From contig NC_087069.1 of the NCBI RefSeq assembly GCF_963678635.1, positions 5,253,472 through 5,317,471 on the forward strand: a stretch of DNA of 64,000 bases, written 5' to 3'. This stretch comes from Symsagittifera roscoffensis. Taxonomy: Eukaryota; Xenacoelomorpha; Acoela; Convolutidae. Below, in pieces: positions 33,281-45,474 of the stretch (the stretch's first letter is position 1; each line of letters starts with the position of its first letter). A model generated the notes under the pieces. It was given only the letters and a program-made list of their open reading frames with translations, did not search any database and was not told where the DNA came from. Both the position numbers and the translations under genes were made by a program.

Positions 33281-33717
33281 AATGAAAATCGAGAAATGTT
33301 TTGATGATCATTGTTTATAATTTGATTTTTGCTTTCATATCTGAGCAACATAGTTTGAAAGAAACTTCGCAATTGATTTTTTGTCAGATTTTTTGGACCA
33401 GAAATAACATCTCCCCAAAGGAGCGGATTAGGGGGATATTGAACTTGTTTCTTAGTTGAAATTTTCAAAAAACCGAATTAAGCATTCTAAGCGTACAGTT
33501 ACACGCAACTCTAAGCAAACTCTTTTTGTGAGTGGAAAACTTTTCGTTTTAGCGGGAAGTTAAATTGCCTCTTTTTTGGGATTTTAAATTGATACCTTTT
33601 TTTATTATTTCATTCAGCTTCTCTTCGATTCAGATGCAGAATTTTTTTTTTCCGAATTCAGTATATTTCGCGCCGATTGCGGCATAAAAAGTATGAAGAA
33701 GGTTCAACATGGTCTTT

Positions 33718-33984
33718 TTAACAAATATAATTCTGTACATGTTGTCCTTGAAAAATTTTCTGGGAGCTGATAAAATAAAATTACAATCCTACTCCCTGAA
33801 TTTTTTCTTCGCGACAATCAAAATCACTGTCCGTTCAAATCCAGTTCCTTTTTGGATGGTTAAAAAAACACTTTTTGTTTCTTTTCGGTTCAATGATCAT
33901 TATTATCTTTGCATCTGCGGTCAGCACTGGTGTGTATTCAAACTTCAAAGGAATAGATAAGATTGCAATTAAATAATCTCCGTA
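33718..33984 (-). CDS. Possible receptor-like exon pair in copy A
   Basis: A minus-strand frame (33872-33984) reads YGDYLIAILSIPLKFEYTPV then LTADAKIIMIIEPKRNK, ending at a GT donor at 33870-33871. A second piece starts after TTTTATCAG at 33766 and stops at 33718-33720 in matching phase. The first piece could be a last helix followed by a charged tail. In copy B the same frame is kept with two silent and two replacement changes, but one base is gained before the donor. The plus strand of this stretch is also open (33709-33960), so the coding strand is uncertain. Confidence 0.3.
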
Positions 33985-34097
33985 TCATCTGCCATAGTTC
34001 ACCCAACCTCAAAGAGAGTCGGGAAAATTTCACAAGAGCTCAGTCATTTCCTGAATTTAAGAGCGAACTATAAACAATTGAATTCTTCTGTCTTCAG

Positions 34098-34298
34098 ATG
34101 TTTTACTAGCATTCTTTTTATTTGCCATAAAAACGTTAGTCGCTGTGAAGCAAGAAATAGGTAAGTTTTTTTAATTTCTCGCTTATTGCAGGTATGAAAA
34201 ACATTGTTGAACTAATTTTTCATTATACCGGTGGTCGTCCTGATTGTATATACACTTTAAGTTTCATTATTTTGCGAATACTTTATGCTTTGCGTTAA
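34098..34298 (+). CDS. Two-exon frame with a 31-base intron, copy A
   Basis: Exon 34098-34160 follows TCTGTCTTCAG and reads VLLAFFLFAIKTLVAVKQEI, a probable membrane helix, ending G|GTAAGT. The exon at 34192-34298 follows TCGCTTATTGCAG, completes a Gly codon, reads MKNIVELIFHYTGGRPDCIY and ends IILRILYALR before TAA. The phases agree and the unspliced frame stops at once, so splicing is required. A 31-base intron is very short for an animal. Copy B (43347-43547) differs by only two bases, and the surrounding non-coding sequence is equally conserved. No family recognised. Confidence 0.42.
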
Positions 34299-34659
34299 AT
34301 ATAATTTTTTGGAAATGTTAACTTAAGAGAGAATTTTTCTTCTAAAATCTCAAAAATCAAACTTCAATCAATCAACTTTAATCATGTGAAACTAAAATGT
34401 CGCACGAAATCAGTGTAACAATTTTTTTTCATGTTTTCAAAGGGTTATTGCTCAAAATATAACAAGCGCCATTTTGTGATTTAAAAAAGAGCAAAAGCGT
34501 TGCAAAAATGGATTTTGTTTGCTGTTATGAATGATGGAAAAATCATGAACATCCGCAATAAAAATATAAAATAAAAATTTCATATTGAAAGTCTATGTTT
34601 TGAATTGGATAAAATCAAGAACGAATAGCTACTCTCATTTCCTTCGACTGGCATTTCAG

Positions 34660-34811
34660 AGCTTTTAATTTTCCAGTTTCTATCAAATTAAAACCGGTCG
34701 ATGTCAAGTTATGCGGCTTCTCTGTTGAAAATCAGCTGCAAAAAGTGAAAACTAAAAGTACTTTTTTTCTGAATTTTCAACTTGGAATTGAAATCATTTG
34801 CCGAATTTTAG
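34660..34811 (+). CDS. Internal exon, copy A, leading into the 1.53-kb array
   Basis: After GGCATTTCAG the plus strand reads FNFPVSIKLKPVDVKLCGFS, VENQLQKVKTKSTFF and LGIEIICRIL and ends G|GTGAGT in phase 1, a clean 152-base exon. It might continue from the exon pair at 34098-34298, but no phase-compatible link was found. Only its 3' part (from 34693) is included in the 1.53-kb tandem units. In the later units and in copy B a T-run of eight instead of seven shifts the frame, so only this first unit is intact. Confidence 0.4.
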
Positions 34812-37800
34812 GTGAGTGTTGAAACATAAAAAGAAATCAATTTTGGTTATAGTTGTTTTTTTTTGCAAAATATTTCCTATCGACTTCTGAAATTTTGTTT
34901 CCTTCAACTGACAAATGAGAACTTTTATATTCAAAATACCATATTCTGAGCTGTGCACGCTTTTCTTATCAATCACCAAACAATATTTATCTTGGGTTGA
35001 CGCTACTATGGTAAGTTGGTTGTGTTTTCTCATGAGAATGAAACACGTTGATTTATTTTGCGAGTTTTAAAAATCACAGACAAAATTCTTTCTGAGACTT
35101 AAAAATAGGTGATGATCTTTTTGCAACTTAGAAAGAATGTCAGGTTGCTGTGAACAAAAGGAACAGTTTAATGTCAATTTGTTTTGTCTTTTGCTTTTTC
35201 AATTAGTTGGAAAAAAATTGGAAAAAAATAGAAAAAAATAGCCTTGCAAAATTGGAAGTCTTTGGTTGAAAATAGCCAACTGCCTTATATGGAAATTAAG
35301 TCACTATTTTTAAAGAGTAAAAAAGTGAGATTTCACTTCGAAGTGAATTGTTTTAGATTCATTAACTTCGAACAAATTCACTGACCGAAAAGAAAACTGC
35401 TAATCAATTGGCAGTACATTATCTATCTTTTTTCCTGATAAACTGCGAGAAGCAAAACATTTCATTTCAAAATCATATGAGGCAAACAATTTCCTCTTAT
35501 TTTTTTCGGCGCTCGAAAAAAAATCGGAATATTTGTTATATGTGAGTTTTCGTTCTGCAGACTTCGACTTTTTACCTCGCTTTTTTAACGATATTTATTT
35601 TAGCAGCTGAAAGTTATTGACGTCCAGGGCTCAGTTTTTGAAAATAAAAAAAATTCACTTCTGGCAATTCTTTGCATGGTTATGGCGGTTTGGCTTATTG
35701 GGAGGAAGAAACGCGCGACGTTTTTCGTTCTAATCTCGAGCAAGCGTCTGCTTCATGCGACTCAGAATAAATTCCCATTTGATTTGCAGCAAGCTAGCAG
35801 GGATTATACCCTGAGCTGAGTAGTTTAGTTACTGCATTACAGCATGCACCATACAAAAATTTCTACTTTACATGGCGTTTGAGAATAAAGTTTTGCACAT
35901 TTTCCAACTGTTTTTCCACCGAAACTTTTTCATTGCTGTTACAGAGCGGCAGGCAAAAAAGTTTTCTGATATCTGCAGCCTTTTGCTCTATGGAATACGT
36001 GAAATACTTTTTTTTGAATTAGTTTTGGAACATAATTCAAGGTCACATGATTATTGAGCTAAGTAATAAAAATAAATAATTTTTGCTTAATTTGAAACGA
36101 TAATTCATATAATTTAAATTTCCAATATCTTAAAAAACTAAACAATTTAGTATTTAGAAGGCCAATTTTTCAGCAAGATGCTCGCAATTTGTCAGAACTT
36201 AGAAAATGGGGAAGCTCTAGAAAGACCGGTCGATGTCAAGTTATGCAGCTTCTCTGCAAAAAGTGAGAACTAAAAGTAATTTTTTTTCTGAATTTTCAAC
36301 TTGGAATTGAAATAATAGGCCGAATTTTTAGGTGAGTGTTGAAACAAGAAAAGAATTCAATTTTGGTTATAGTTGTTTTTTTTGCAAAATATTTCTTATC
36401 GACTTCTGAAATTTTGTTTCCTTCAACTGACAAATGAGAACTTTCATTATTCAAAATACCATAATCTGAGCTGTGCACGCTTTTCTTATCAATCACCAAA
36501 CAATATTTATCTTGGGTCGACGCTACTATGGTAAGTTGGTTGTGTTTTCTCATGAGAATGAAACACGTTGATTTATTTTGCGAGTTTTAAAAATCACAGA
36601 CAAAATTCTTTCTGAGACTTAAAAATAGGTGATGATCTTTTTGCAACTTAGAAAGAATGTCAGGTTGCTGTGAACAAAAGGAACAGTTTAATGTCAATTT
36701 GTTTTGTCTTTTGCTTTTTCAATTAGTTGGAAAAAAATTGGAAAAAAATAGAAAAAAATAGCCTTGCAAAATTGGAAGTCTTTGGTTGAAAATAGCCAAC
36801 TGCCTTATATGGAAATTAAGTCACTATTTTTACAGAGTAAAAAAGTGAGATTTCACTTCGAAGTGAATTGTTTTAGATTCATTAACTTCGAACAAATTCA
36901 CTGACCGAAAAGAAAACTGCTAATCAATTGGCAGTACATTATCTATCTTTTTTCCTGATAAACTGCGAGAAGCAAAACATTTCATTTCAAAATCATATGA
37001 GGCAAACAATTTCCTCTTATTTTTTTCGGCGCTCGAAAAAAAATCGGAATATTTGTTATATGTGAGTTTTCGTTCTCCAGACTTCGACTTTTTACCTCGT
37101 TTTTTTAACGATATTTATTTTAGCAGCTGAAAGTTATTGACGTCCAGGGCTCAGTTTTTGAAAATTAAAAAATTTCACTTCTGGCAATTCTTTACATGGT
37201 TATGGCGATTTGAAAATAGCCAGTTTGGCTTATTGGGAGGAAGAAACGCGCGACGTTTTTCGTTCTAATCTCGAGCAAGCGTCTGCTTCATGCGACTCAG
37301 AATAAATTCCAAATTGATTTGCAGCAAGCTAGCAGGGATTATACCCTCAGCTGAGTAGTTTAGTTACTGCATTACAGCATGCACCATACAAAAATTTCTA
37401 CTTTACATGGCGTTTGAGAATAAAGTTTTGGACATTTTCCAACTGTTTTTCCACCGAAACTTTTTCATTGCTGTTACAGAGCGGCAGGCAAAAAAGTTTT
37501 CTGATATCTGCAGCCTTTTGCTCTATGGATTACGTGAAATACTTTTTTTTGAATTAGTTTCGGAATATAATTAAAGGTCACATGGTTGTTGAGCTAAGTA
37601 ATAAAAATAAATAATTGTTGCTTAATTTGAAACGATAATTCATATAATTTAAATTTCCAATATCTTAAAAAACTAAACAATTTAGAAGTTAGAAGGCCAA
37701 TTTTTCAGCAAGATGCTCGCAATTTGTCAGAACTTAGAAAATGGGGAAGCTCTAGAAAGACCGGTCGATGTCAAGTTATGCAGCTTCTCTGCAAAAAGTG

Positions 37801-38535
37801 AGAACTAAAAGTAATTTTTTTTCTGAATTTTCAACTTGGAATTGAAATAATAGGCCGAATTTTTAGGTGAGTGTTGAAAAAGAAAAGAATTCAATTTTGG
37901 TTATAGTTGTTTTTTTTTGCAAAATATTTCTTATCGACTTCTGAAATTTTGTTTCCTTCAACTGACAAATGAGAACTTTCATTATTCAAAATACCATAAT
38001 CTGAGCTGTGCACGCTTTTCTTATCGAGCACCAAAGAATATTTATTTTGGGTCGACGCTACTTTGGTAAGTTGGTTGTGTTTTCTCATGAGAATGAAACA
38101 CGTTGATTTATTTTGCGAGTTTTAAAAATCACAGACAAAATTCTTTCTGAGACTTAAAAATAGGTGATGATTTTTTTGCAACTTAGAAAGAATGTCAGGT
38201 TGCTGTGATCAAAAGAACAGTTTAATGTCAATTTGGGTTGTCTTTTGCTTTTTCAATTAGTTGGAAAAAAGTTGGAAAAAATAGAAAAAAAAGCAGCCTT
38301 GCAAAATTGGAAGTCTTTGGTTGAAAATAGCCAACTACCTTATATGGAAAATAAACCACTGGTTTTACAGAGTAAAAAAGTGAGATTTCACATCGAATTG
38401 AAATTTTTCGGATTCCTTAGCTTCGAACAATTTCACTGACCGAAAAGAAAACTGCTAATCAATTGACAGTACATTATATATCTTTTTTTTTTCTGATAAA
38501 CTGCGAGAAGCAAAACATTTCATTTCAAAACAATA
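34693..38535 (+). repeat. Tandem array of a 1.53-kb unit, copy A
   Basis: ACCGGTCGATGTCAAGTTAT marks unit starts at 34693, 36225 and 37760, so periods are 1532 and 1535 bp. The third unit is cut by the gap after 776 bp. A single unit ends copy B (43940-45474). Units differ by a few percent. Inside each is a strong-looking donor (ACTATG|GTAAGT) and the CGCGCGACGTTTTTCG core variant. Confidence 0.85.
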
Positions 38536-38735
38536 NNNNNNNNNNNNNNNNNNNNNNNNNNNNNNNNNNNNNNNNNNNNNNNNNNNNNNNNNNNNNNNNN
38601 NNNNNNNNNNNNNNNNNNNNNNNNNNNNNNNNNNNNNNNNNNNNNNNNNNNNNNNNNNNNNNNNNNNNNNNNNNNNNNNNNNNNNNNNNNNNNNNNNNNN
38701 NNNNNNNNNNNNNNNNNNNNNNNNNNNNNNNNNNN
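38536..38735. other. Assembly gap of 200 N
   Basis: Exactly 200 N, a size typical of scaffolding placeholders, so the true length is unknown. It falls inside the tandem duplication, directly after a partial 1.53-kb unit and before the start of copy B. Confidence 0.97.
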
Positions 38736-40002
38736 GACAACTTAAGTTTACAAAACACATACATTTTTGTTTGTTTTTGGAATCCACCAATTGTTCTGGA
38801 TTCAGCAAGTTTTTCTGCGGATAACACAAATTTTTTTTGCGGAATCCGCAAAGTTGCCTGTTTTTGAAGCTATATTTGAGCTTTACACTGTTTCAGCTAT
38901 TTGTCCGAGGAATCCAAAACAAAAAGAAGATCTTTATAAATAAGCAATGCGGATTCTGCAATATCTCTGTTCTCAACCTATTGTGGAATCCTAATGAAAG
39001 TCAAAAAATTCAAAATTTTTCCTCGTAATGTGCGCACTTTTTGTCATGATTATGAAATTTTTTTATAAGATTGAAAAAAAAACAATTAGAAAAAATCTTA
39101 TTTTTTTTTCTTTTTGAGAATTGTAATGTTGCTTTGGCACGGACGTTTTAAAGTTACTTCAAAAACACAGGAACGTTGGTTACTTCAAGGAATGTTGCTT
39201 ACTTTTGTCAACATAGAAAAATTATGGCTAGAACTATGTTATATCTGATTTTGACATAGGTTGACTGGAAAGATTTTTCAGACACTGTAAACTTGTGTTT
39301 CAGCTAGCTTCACTACTTGAACTATTAATTAAATTTATTATCGATAAGTGTGACAAGCAATTATAAAATATGACTACAGTCTTGTATGAGTGAAACTTGA
39401 CTGTAATAGTTGTAGATTTGTAGAAAGTTTTGATGAAAAAATTGACATCTTCGAAAAGAGTAATTGCCAATTCTGTTCAGCCACAAAATGTCAACTGAAA
39501 ATTTCATACTTCTCTAAGTGCGCTTTTTTCTAATTTCAACTATCATTGTTACTTTGGAATAATTAAAAATAAAACTCCAAAGTAAGACTAAACTTTGATG
39601 ACTGATTACATTAGGCATAAATAAGCTATTTTAAACTCTACTTTAAGCCTGATCGCTCACCTTTATCGCTTGAAATCAGACCAAAAATAAAAAGTTCAAA
39701 CAGGTTTTTCTCAACAATTAAAAATTTTAAACGTATTTTGATTTTAAAGAGTTTTCAAGGTAGTTTTAAGAGTTCATAAACACAATTTGAAAGTTTTTAC
39801 ATGAATAGGAACATTTTTTTTTTCAAAAAAAATTATCTTCCTTAGTTACGATATAACTATACAGTGAAAAAAATTTTGGCTGTTTTTGAATTTTTAGGGA
39901 AAAAAATTGCTGAGAACTTTTCCTAAAAAATTCTATAAGAGAGCGGAAAATAAGCACAAATTAGTAAGAAGTACTAAGATAGTGTACATTTTTCAGGGAT
40001 GG

Positions 40003-40388
40003 TCAAGCCAGGATACTTGTGCGAGGTTTAGTGCCTGGTGGTTTTAAAAAAAACTGCATTTTTAAAGATCCTAGAAAAGGTTTGAGATCCTTTTTAATTA
40101 TTTTTCTTTCCTTTTCCGACAAAAAGTGTTAGCTGAAAAGCTTCTCGTGTTTTTAATTTCGTTGGAAAAAGCTCATCAGAGTAAAAAAACTCTCGGTTGA
40201 GAAGCTGCTATGTAATTCAAAGTTTCATGTATATTCATTGAAGCGAAACACGAAAAACAAACTGATTTGCATGTGTCATGCCCGTTGTTTGCATCATGGC
40301 TAAGCTGTGACTGTTCCGACGGCCCATGAACTGATCTCAAAAAGTTCACGAATAAACTTTTTGACAAAATATGAATTTTAGGCTTCAT
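40003..40388 (-). pseudogene. Copy B of the two-exon frame, disabled
   Basis: Matches 30443-30825. An A-run at 40183-40189 has seven bases instead of six, shifting the frame; the donor GT is CT at 40131-40132; the acceptor AG is AA near 40045. Any one of these would destroy the product. Replacement changes outnumber silent ones in the remaining frame. Confidence 0.6.
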
Positions 40389-40904
40389 TCATCACAGTAC
40401 TAAGCGAGTCATTTAGTTAGAGTTGTTCACAGCGAAAACTTCAAGCAAATATTGTGGTGAGGGCGAACCGTGTGTGAACACGAAAAACCAGTGATCAATC
40501 CCCCAGGAGGAAAATTATTTTGAAAATTGGCCTAAAAAAACCACCCAGAGCATATGTATTCCTATTTTCTTCGAAAGTCGGAATATTAACAAAACATACT
40601 AACGCAGTTTGAAGTAAGTTCAATAAACAAGATCAGAGAGTCGATATCCCGTGTTAAAACCCTTTATTACAAAAATGATTAAATAAAATGAGCTTAAGAA
40701 TTGAATAACAACCACATCTTTTGGCAATCAATTAAACACTTAGGTGATAGGTATGTACACTAGAGTAAGAGCTGAATGAGATTGGTAAATGATGAACATT
40801 AGATGGACATCGAAAGCTTCAGTGACCTTAAAGGAAAGTTTGCTGCCGTATCTAATCATGGATTTCTCGTTCGTAATGCTAAAAAACATCAATTGTTGAT
40901 GGCT

Positions 40905-41120
40905 ACCGGGGTTGAACAAAAATTCCTATCATACAATTTTATATGTGAAAAAATGTTTGTCAAACAATTTTGTACAATTTGTATGATTTAAAAAAAATAT
41001 GAAAAATGTATGATTAGAGTTTTTTTTCCATACATATGATGTATGGATTTGTATGACAAGCATTTTCGCTGCAAGGAATTATAAGATAAGCATTTTTGGT
41101 TTATGAAGGTCAACCCGGGT
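40905..41120. mobile_element. 216-bp inverted-repeat element (CCCGGGTTGA family), copy B
   Basis: Same ends, interior and position as 31340-31558. Confidence 0.7.
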
Positions 41121-41879
41121 AATTCAAAACGGTTAAGTGTCTTCGGTTTTCACTTAGGCTGCGGGATTCATTGAACATTACTTCCACAAAACGTTTTGAT
41201 GAGAATTTTTGGTTGTCTTAAAGACAAAAACAGTTGTTCTAACCTTTGTTTTGATTTTCCTGGCAACATATTTACGACTTGATATGCCAAATTCAGCCTT
41301 TGTTTTTTGTCAAATTTCATATATCAATTCAATTAATATGCCATAGTATAACAGTAAACGCGGCACTAATTTCTGGATATCTAATCTCTATTGTTGGATC
41401 GATGGTCAGATCAGATTAATTGCTTTACGGCAGAAATGACAAAAACTAAACGGGGAGCGGTGATAAAGTATTTTTTTCTCCGCGTCTCAATTGACAAGTC
41501 GAATGTTCAAGATCCACCATTATCAGTGCTCGTATCAGAGGCAATGAACCAGCCCAGAAAATTTACCAAAAATTGCTAGCATATTTTAACCAGGGGCACA
41601 AAAGCGGTCCTTGAACAGCTCGTATGTTGGACCGTTCCCTTGTGGATAAATCATCTTAATCTTCCCATTTTCAAATGACAACATCTCTGAATGATGAACT
41701 TGTATGAAAACTGAACTATTAATACAAAGAAGTCAGAAGAAGGTCATCCATGCGTTTGATGAAATGAAGTTTATTGTAGGCGTTACAGTAACCAGTTCGA
41801 GATTTCAGACTCATTTCCAGATTTGCGCGACAAATTTTTGGCATGTCCAAACTTTCCCCGGGTCAACATCCCGCCCAAG

Positions 41880-42010
41880 AACCGCTCAAGTTTTGAACGG
41901 TTTGAGCAGTTTTCCGGCAAAATTTGAGCTGTCTGAGCGGATTGAGCGGTTTGGGCGGTTTTTTGGAAAAACCGCTCAAACCGTTCAAATCTTGCTTCAA
42001 AAAACCGCTC
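41880..42010. repeat. Strand-switching GAGCGGTTT minisatellite, copy B
   Basis: Same palindromic arrangement as 32340-32490, with different unit number and sequence, so the array has changed since duplication. Additional CCGCTCAAACCGCTC units at 42160-42240. Confidence 0.7.
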
Positions 42011-43346
42011 GAAAGCCACAAATTTCTCTTAATTAGATTTTTGAATGGTTTTTCACGCAAGATTTGAGCGTTTTTTTTTGCGGTTTAATAAAAAAAGCGA
42101 TTAAAACCTACAAATGTCCGGAAATCTTGCGCTGTTTTTGGGTGTTTTTTTTTTAGATAAACCGCTCAAACCGCTCATTATGAAGCAAGATTTCTAAATA
42201 ACCGCAATCGTCTAAATAACCGCTCAAACCGCTCAAGTCTTGCTTCAAATTAGGTGAAAAATCTCGATTCGTGTTGCAACTGAAATTACATTTGTCCAGA
42301 CTTTCACGACTAAAACTTGGCATTCCCAACCACTCAGCCGCGACTTTTTTGACTAAGGCGGAGATGGCGAGATCGGCACGGCTCAGGAAACGGCGCGACC
42401 AGCCTGGCTCAGGAAACGGCGCGATCAGCGCGGCTCAGGAAACGCCGGAATCGGTGGACCAAACTCAGCTACTTTTTCCAGACTTTCGGAGCCGAGTTGG
42501 AGATGGCGCGATTTCGCGACTAACGTAGATATGGCGCGACTCAAGAAACGACGAAAACCACTGAACAAACAAGGAAAATCAAGAAATGTTTTGATGATCA
42601 TTGTTTATAATTTGATTTTTGCTTTCATATCTGAGCAACATAGTTTGAAAGAAACTTCGCAATTGATTTTTTGGGGGGGATATTGAACTTGTTTCTTAGT
42701 TGAAATTTTCAAAAATCCAAATTAAGCATTCTAAGTGTATAGTTACACGCAACTTTAAGCAAACTCATTTCGTGAGTGGAAAACTTTTCGTTTTAGCGGG
42801 AAGTTAAATTGCCTCTTTTTTGGGATTTTAAATTGATACCTTTTTTATGATTTCATTCAGCTTCTCTTCGATTCAGATGCAGACTTTTTCGTTTTTTTTT
42901 TCCGAATTCAGTATATTTTGCGTTGATTGCGGCATAAAAAGTATGAAGAAGGTTCAACTTGGTCTGTTTAACAAAAATTAGTCTATACATGAATCCTTGA
43001 GTAATTTTCTGGGAGCTGAAAAGATAAAATTACAATCTTACTCCCTGAATTTTTTCCTCGCGACAATCAAAATCACTGTCCGTTCAAATCCAGTTTTTTT
43101 TGGATGGTTAAAAAAACACTTTTTTTCTTCTTTTCGGTTCAATGATCATTATTATCTTTGCATCTGCGGTCAGCACTGGTGTATATTCGAACTTCAAAAG
43201 AATAGATAAGATTGCAATTAAATAATCTCCGTATCATCTGCCATAGTTCACCCAACCTCAAAGAGAGTCGGGAAAATTTCACAAGAGCTCAGTCATTTCC
43301 TGAATTTAAGAGCGAACTATAAACAATTGAATTCTTCTGTCTTCAG

Positions 43347-43547
43347 ATGTTTTCCTAACATTCTTTTTATTTGCCATAAAAACGTTAGTCGCTGTGAAGC
43401 AAGAAATAGGTAAGTTTTTTTAATTTCTCGCTTATTGCAGGTATGAAAAACATTGTTGAACTAATTTTTCATTATACCGGTGGTCGTCCTGATTGTATAT
43501 ACACTTTAAGTTTCATTATTTTGCGAATACTTTATGCTTTGCGTTAA
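43347..43547 (+). CDS. Two-exon frame with a 31-base intron, copy B
   Basis: Same gene model as 34098-34298 (exons 43347-43409 and 43441-43547). Two changes, Leu to Phe and Ala to Thr, fall in the first exon; the second exon and the intron are identical. Confidence 0.4.
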
Positions 43548-45474
43548 ATATAATTTTTTGGAAATGTTAACTTAAGAGAGAATTTTTCTTCTAAAATCTC
43601 AAAAATCAAACTTCAATCAATCAACTTTAATCATGTGAAACTAAAATGTTGCACGAAATCTGTGTAACAATTTTTTTTCATGTTTTCAAACTTTTATTGC
43701 TCAAGTTATAACAAACACCATTTTGTGATTTAAAAAAAGAACAAAAGCGTTGCAAAATGGATTTTGTTGGCTGTTATGAATGATGGAAAATTTATGAATA
43801 TCCGCAATAAAAACAAAATAAAAATTTTCATATTGAAAGTCTATGTTTTGCATTGGATAAAATCAAGAACGAATAGAACTCTCGTTTCCTTCGACTGGCA
43901 TTTCAGAGCTTCTAATTTTCCAGTTTCTATCAAATTAAAACCGGTCGATGTCAAGTTATGCAGCTTCTCTGTTGAAAATCATCTGCAAAAAGTGAGAACT
44001 AAAAGTACTTTTTTTTCTGAATTTTCTACTTGGAATTGAAATAATAGGCCGAATTTTTAGGTGAGTGTTGAAACATGAAAAAAATTCAATTTTGGTCATA
44101 GTTGTTTTTTTTTGTAAAATATTTCTTATCGACTTCTGAAATTCTGAAATTTTGTTGCCTTCAACTGACAAATGAGAACTTTTATTATTCAAAATACCCT
44201 TTGACGTTTTTCTTATCGAGCGCCCAAAATTATTTATCTTGGGTCGACGCTACTATGGTAAGTTGGTTGTGTTTTCTCATGAGAACAAAACACGTTAAAT
44301 TTTTTGCGAGTTTCAAAAATCACAGACAAAATTCAGAGATTTTATTCTTTCTGAGACATAAAAATAGGTGATGATCTTTTTGCAACTTAGAAAGAATGTC
44401 AGGTTGCTGTGAACAAAAGGAACAATTTAATGTCAATTTGGTTTGTCTTTTACTTTTTCAACTAGTTGGAAACAATTGGAAAAAATAGAAAAAAAATAGC
44501 CTTGCAAAATTGGAAGTCTTTGGTTGAAAATAGCCAACTACCTTATATGGAAATTAAGCCACTGGTTTTACAGACAAAAAAGTGAGATTTCACATCGAGT
44601 TGAAATTTTTTAGATTCATTATCTTCCAACAAATTCACTGACCGAAAAGAAAACTGCTAATCAATTGGCAGTACATTATCTATCTTTTTTCCTGATAAAC
44701 TGCGAGAAGCAAAACATTTTATTTCAAAATCATATGAGGCTAACAATTTCCTCTTAGTTTTTTTGGCGTTTGAAAAAATCGGAATATTATTTATATATGT
44801 GGGTTTTTGTTCTGCAGACTTCGACTTTTTACCTCGCTTTTTTAACGATATTTATTTTAGCAGCTGAAAGTTATTGAAGTCCAGGGCTCAATTTAAAAAA
44901 AAAACATTTCATTTCTGGCCATTCTTTACATAGTTATGGCGATTTGAAAGTTGCCAGTTTGGCTTATTTGGACAAAGAAACGCGCAACGTATTTCGTTCT
45001 AATTTCGAGCAAGCGGCTGCTTAATGCGACTCATTTGATTTGCAGCAAGCTAACAGGGATTATATCCTGAGCTGAGTAGTTTAGTTACTGCATTACAGCA
45101 TGCACCATACAACACTTTCTACTTTACATGGCGTTTGAGAATAATGTTTTGCACATTTTCCAATTGTTTCCGAAACTGTTTCATTGCTGTTACAGAGCGG
45201 CAGGCAAAAAGTTTTCTGATATCAGCAGCCTTTTGCTATATGGAATACGTGAAATAATTTTTTTGGATTAATTTTGGAATGTAATTAAAAGTCACATGGT
45301 TATTGACTTAAGTAATAAAAAATAATAGTTTTTGCTTAATTTGAAACGATAATTCATATCATTTAAATTTCCAAAATCTTAAAAAACTAAACAATTTAGA
45401 CGTTAGAAGGCCAATTTTTCAGCAGGATGCTCGCAATTTGTCAGAACTTAGAAAATGGGGAAGCTCTAGAAATA

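Larger units (their letters stand above)
27480..38535 (+). repeat. Segmental duplication, copy A
   Basis: Copy A matches copy B (38736-45474) in order and orientation: 27480-28310 with 38736-39570, 30030-33480 with 39585-42720, and 33480-34815 with 42720-44060, followed by 1.53-kb units. Differences: 28310-30030 is absent from B, a 134-bp tandem pair at 32783-33030 is absent from B, and A ends in at least 2.5 units against one in B. Most blocks differ by several percent. Copy A runs straight into the N gap. Confidence 0.85.
38736..45474 (+). repeat. Segmental duplication, copy B
   Basis: Head-to-tail partner of copy A (27480-38535). It ends at 45474 where the 1.53-kb unit gives way to unique sequence (AAATACTGGACAACAC). 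It carries the same elements in the same order but lacks the 1.7-kb block 28310-30030 and most of the 134-bp tandem pair. Confidence 0.85.

Noticed and set aside
34794-35033. Minus-strand frame starting MRKHNQLTIVASTQ, repeated in each 1.53-kb unit
   Set aside because: Its presence in every unit reflects duplication; frames shift between units and the opposite strand has a stronger splice donor over it.
38455-38867. Open frames spanning the N gap
   Set aside because: They are open only because N codons cannot be stops.
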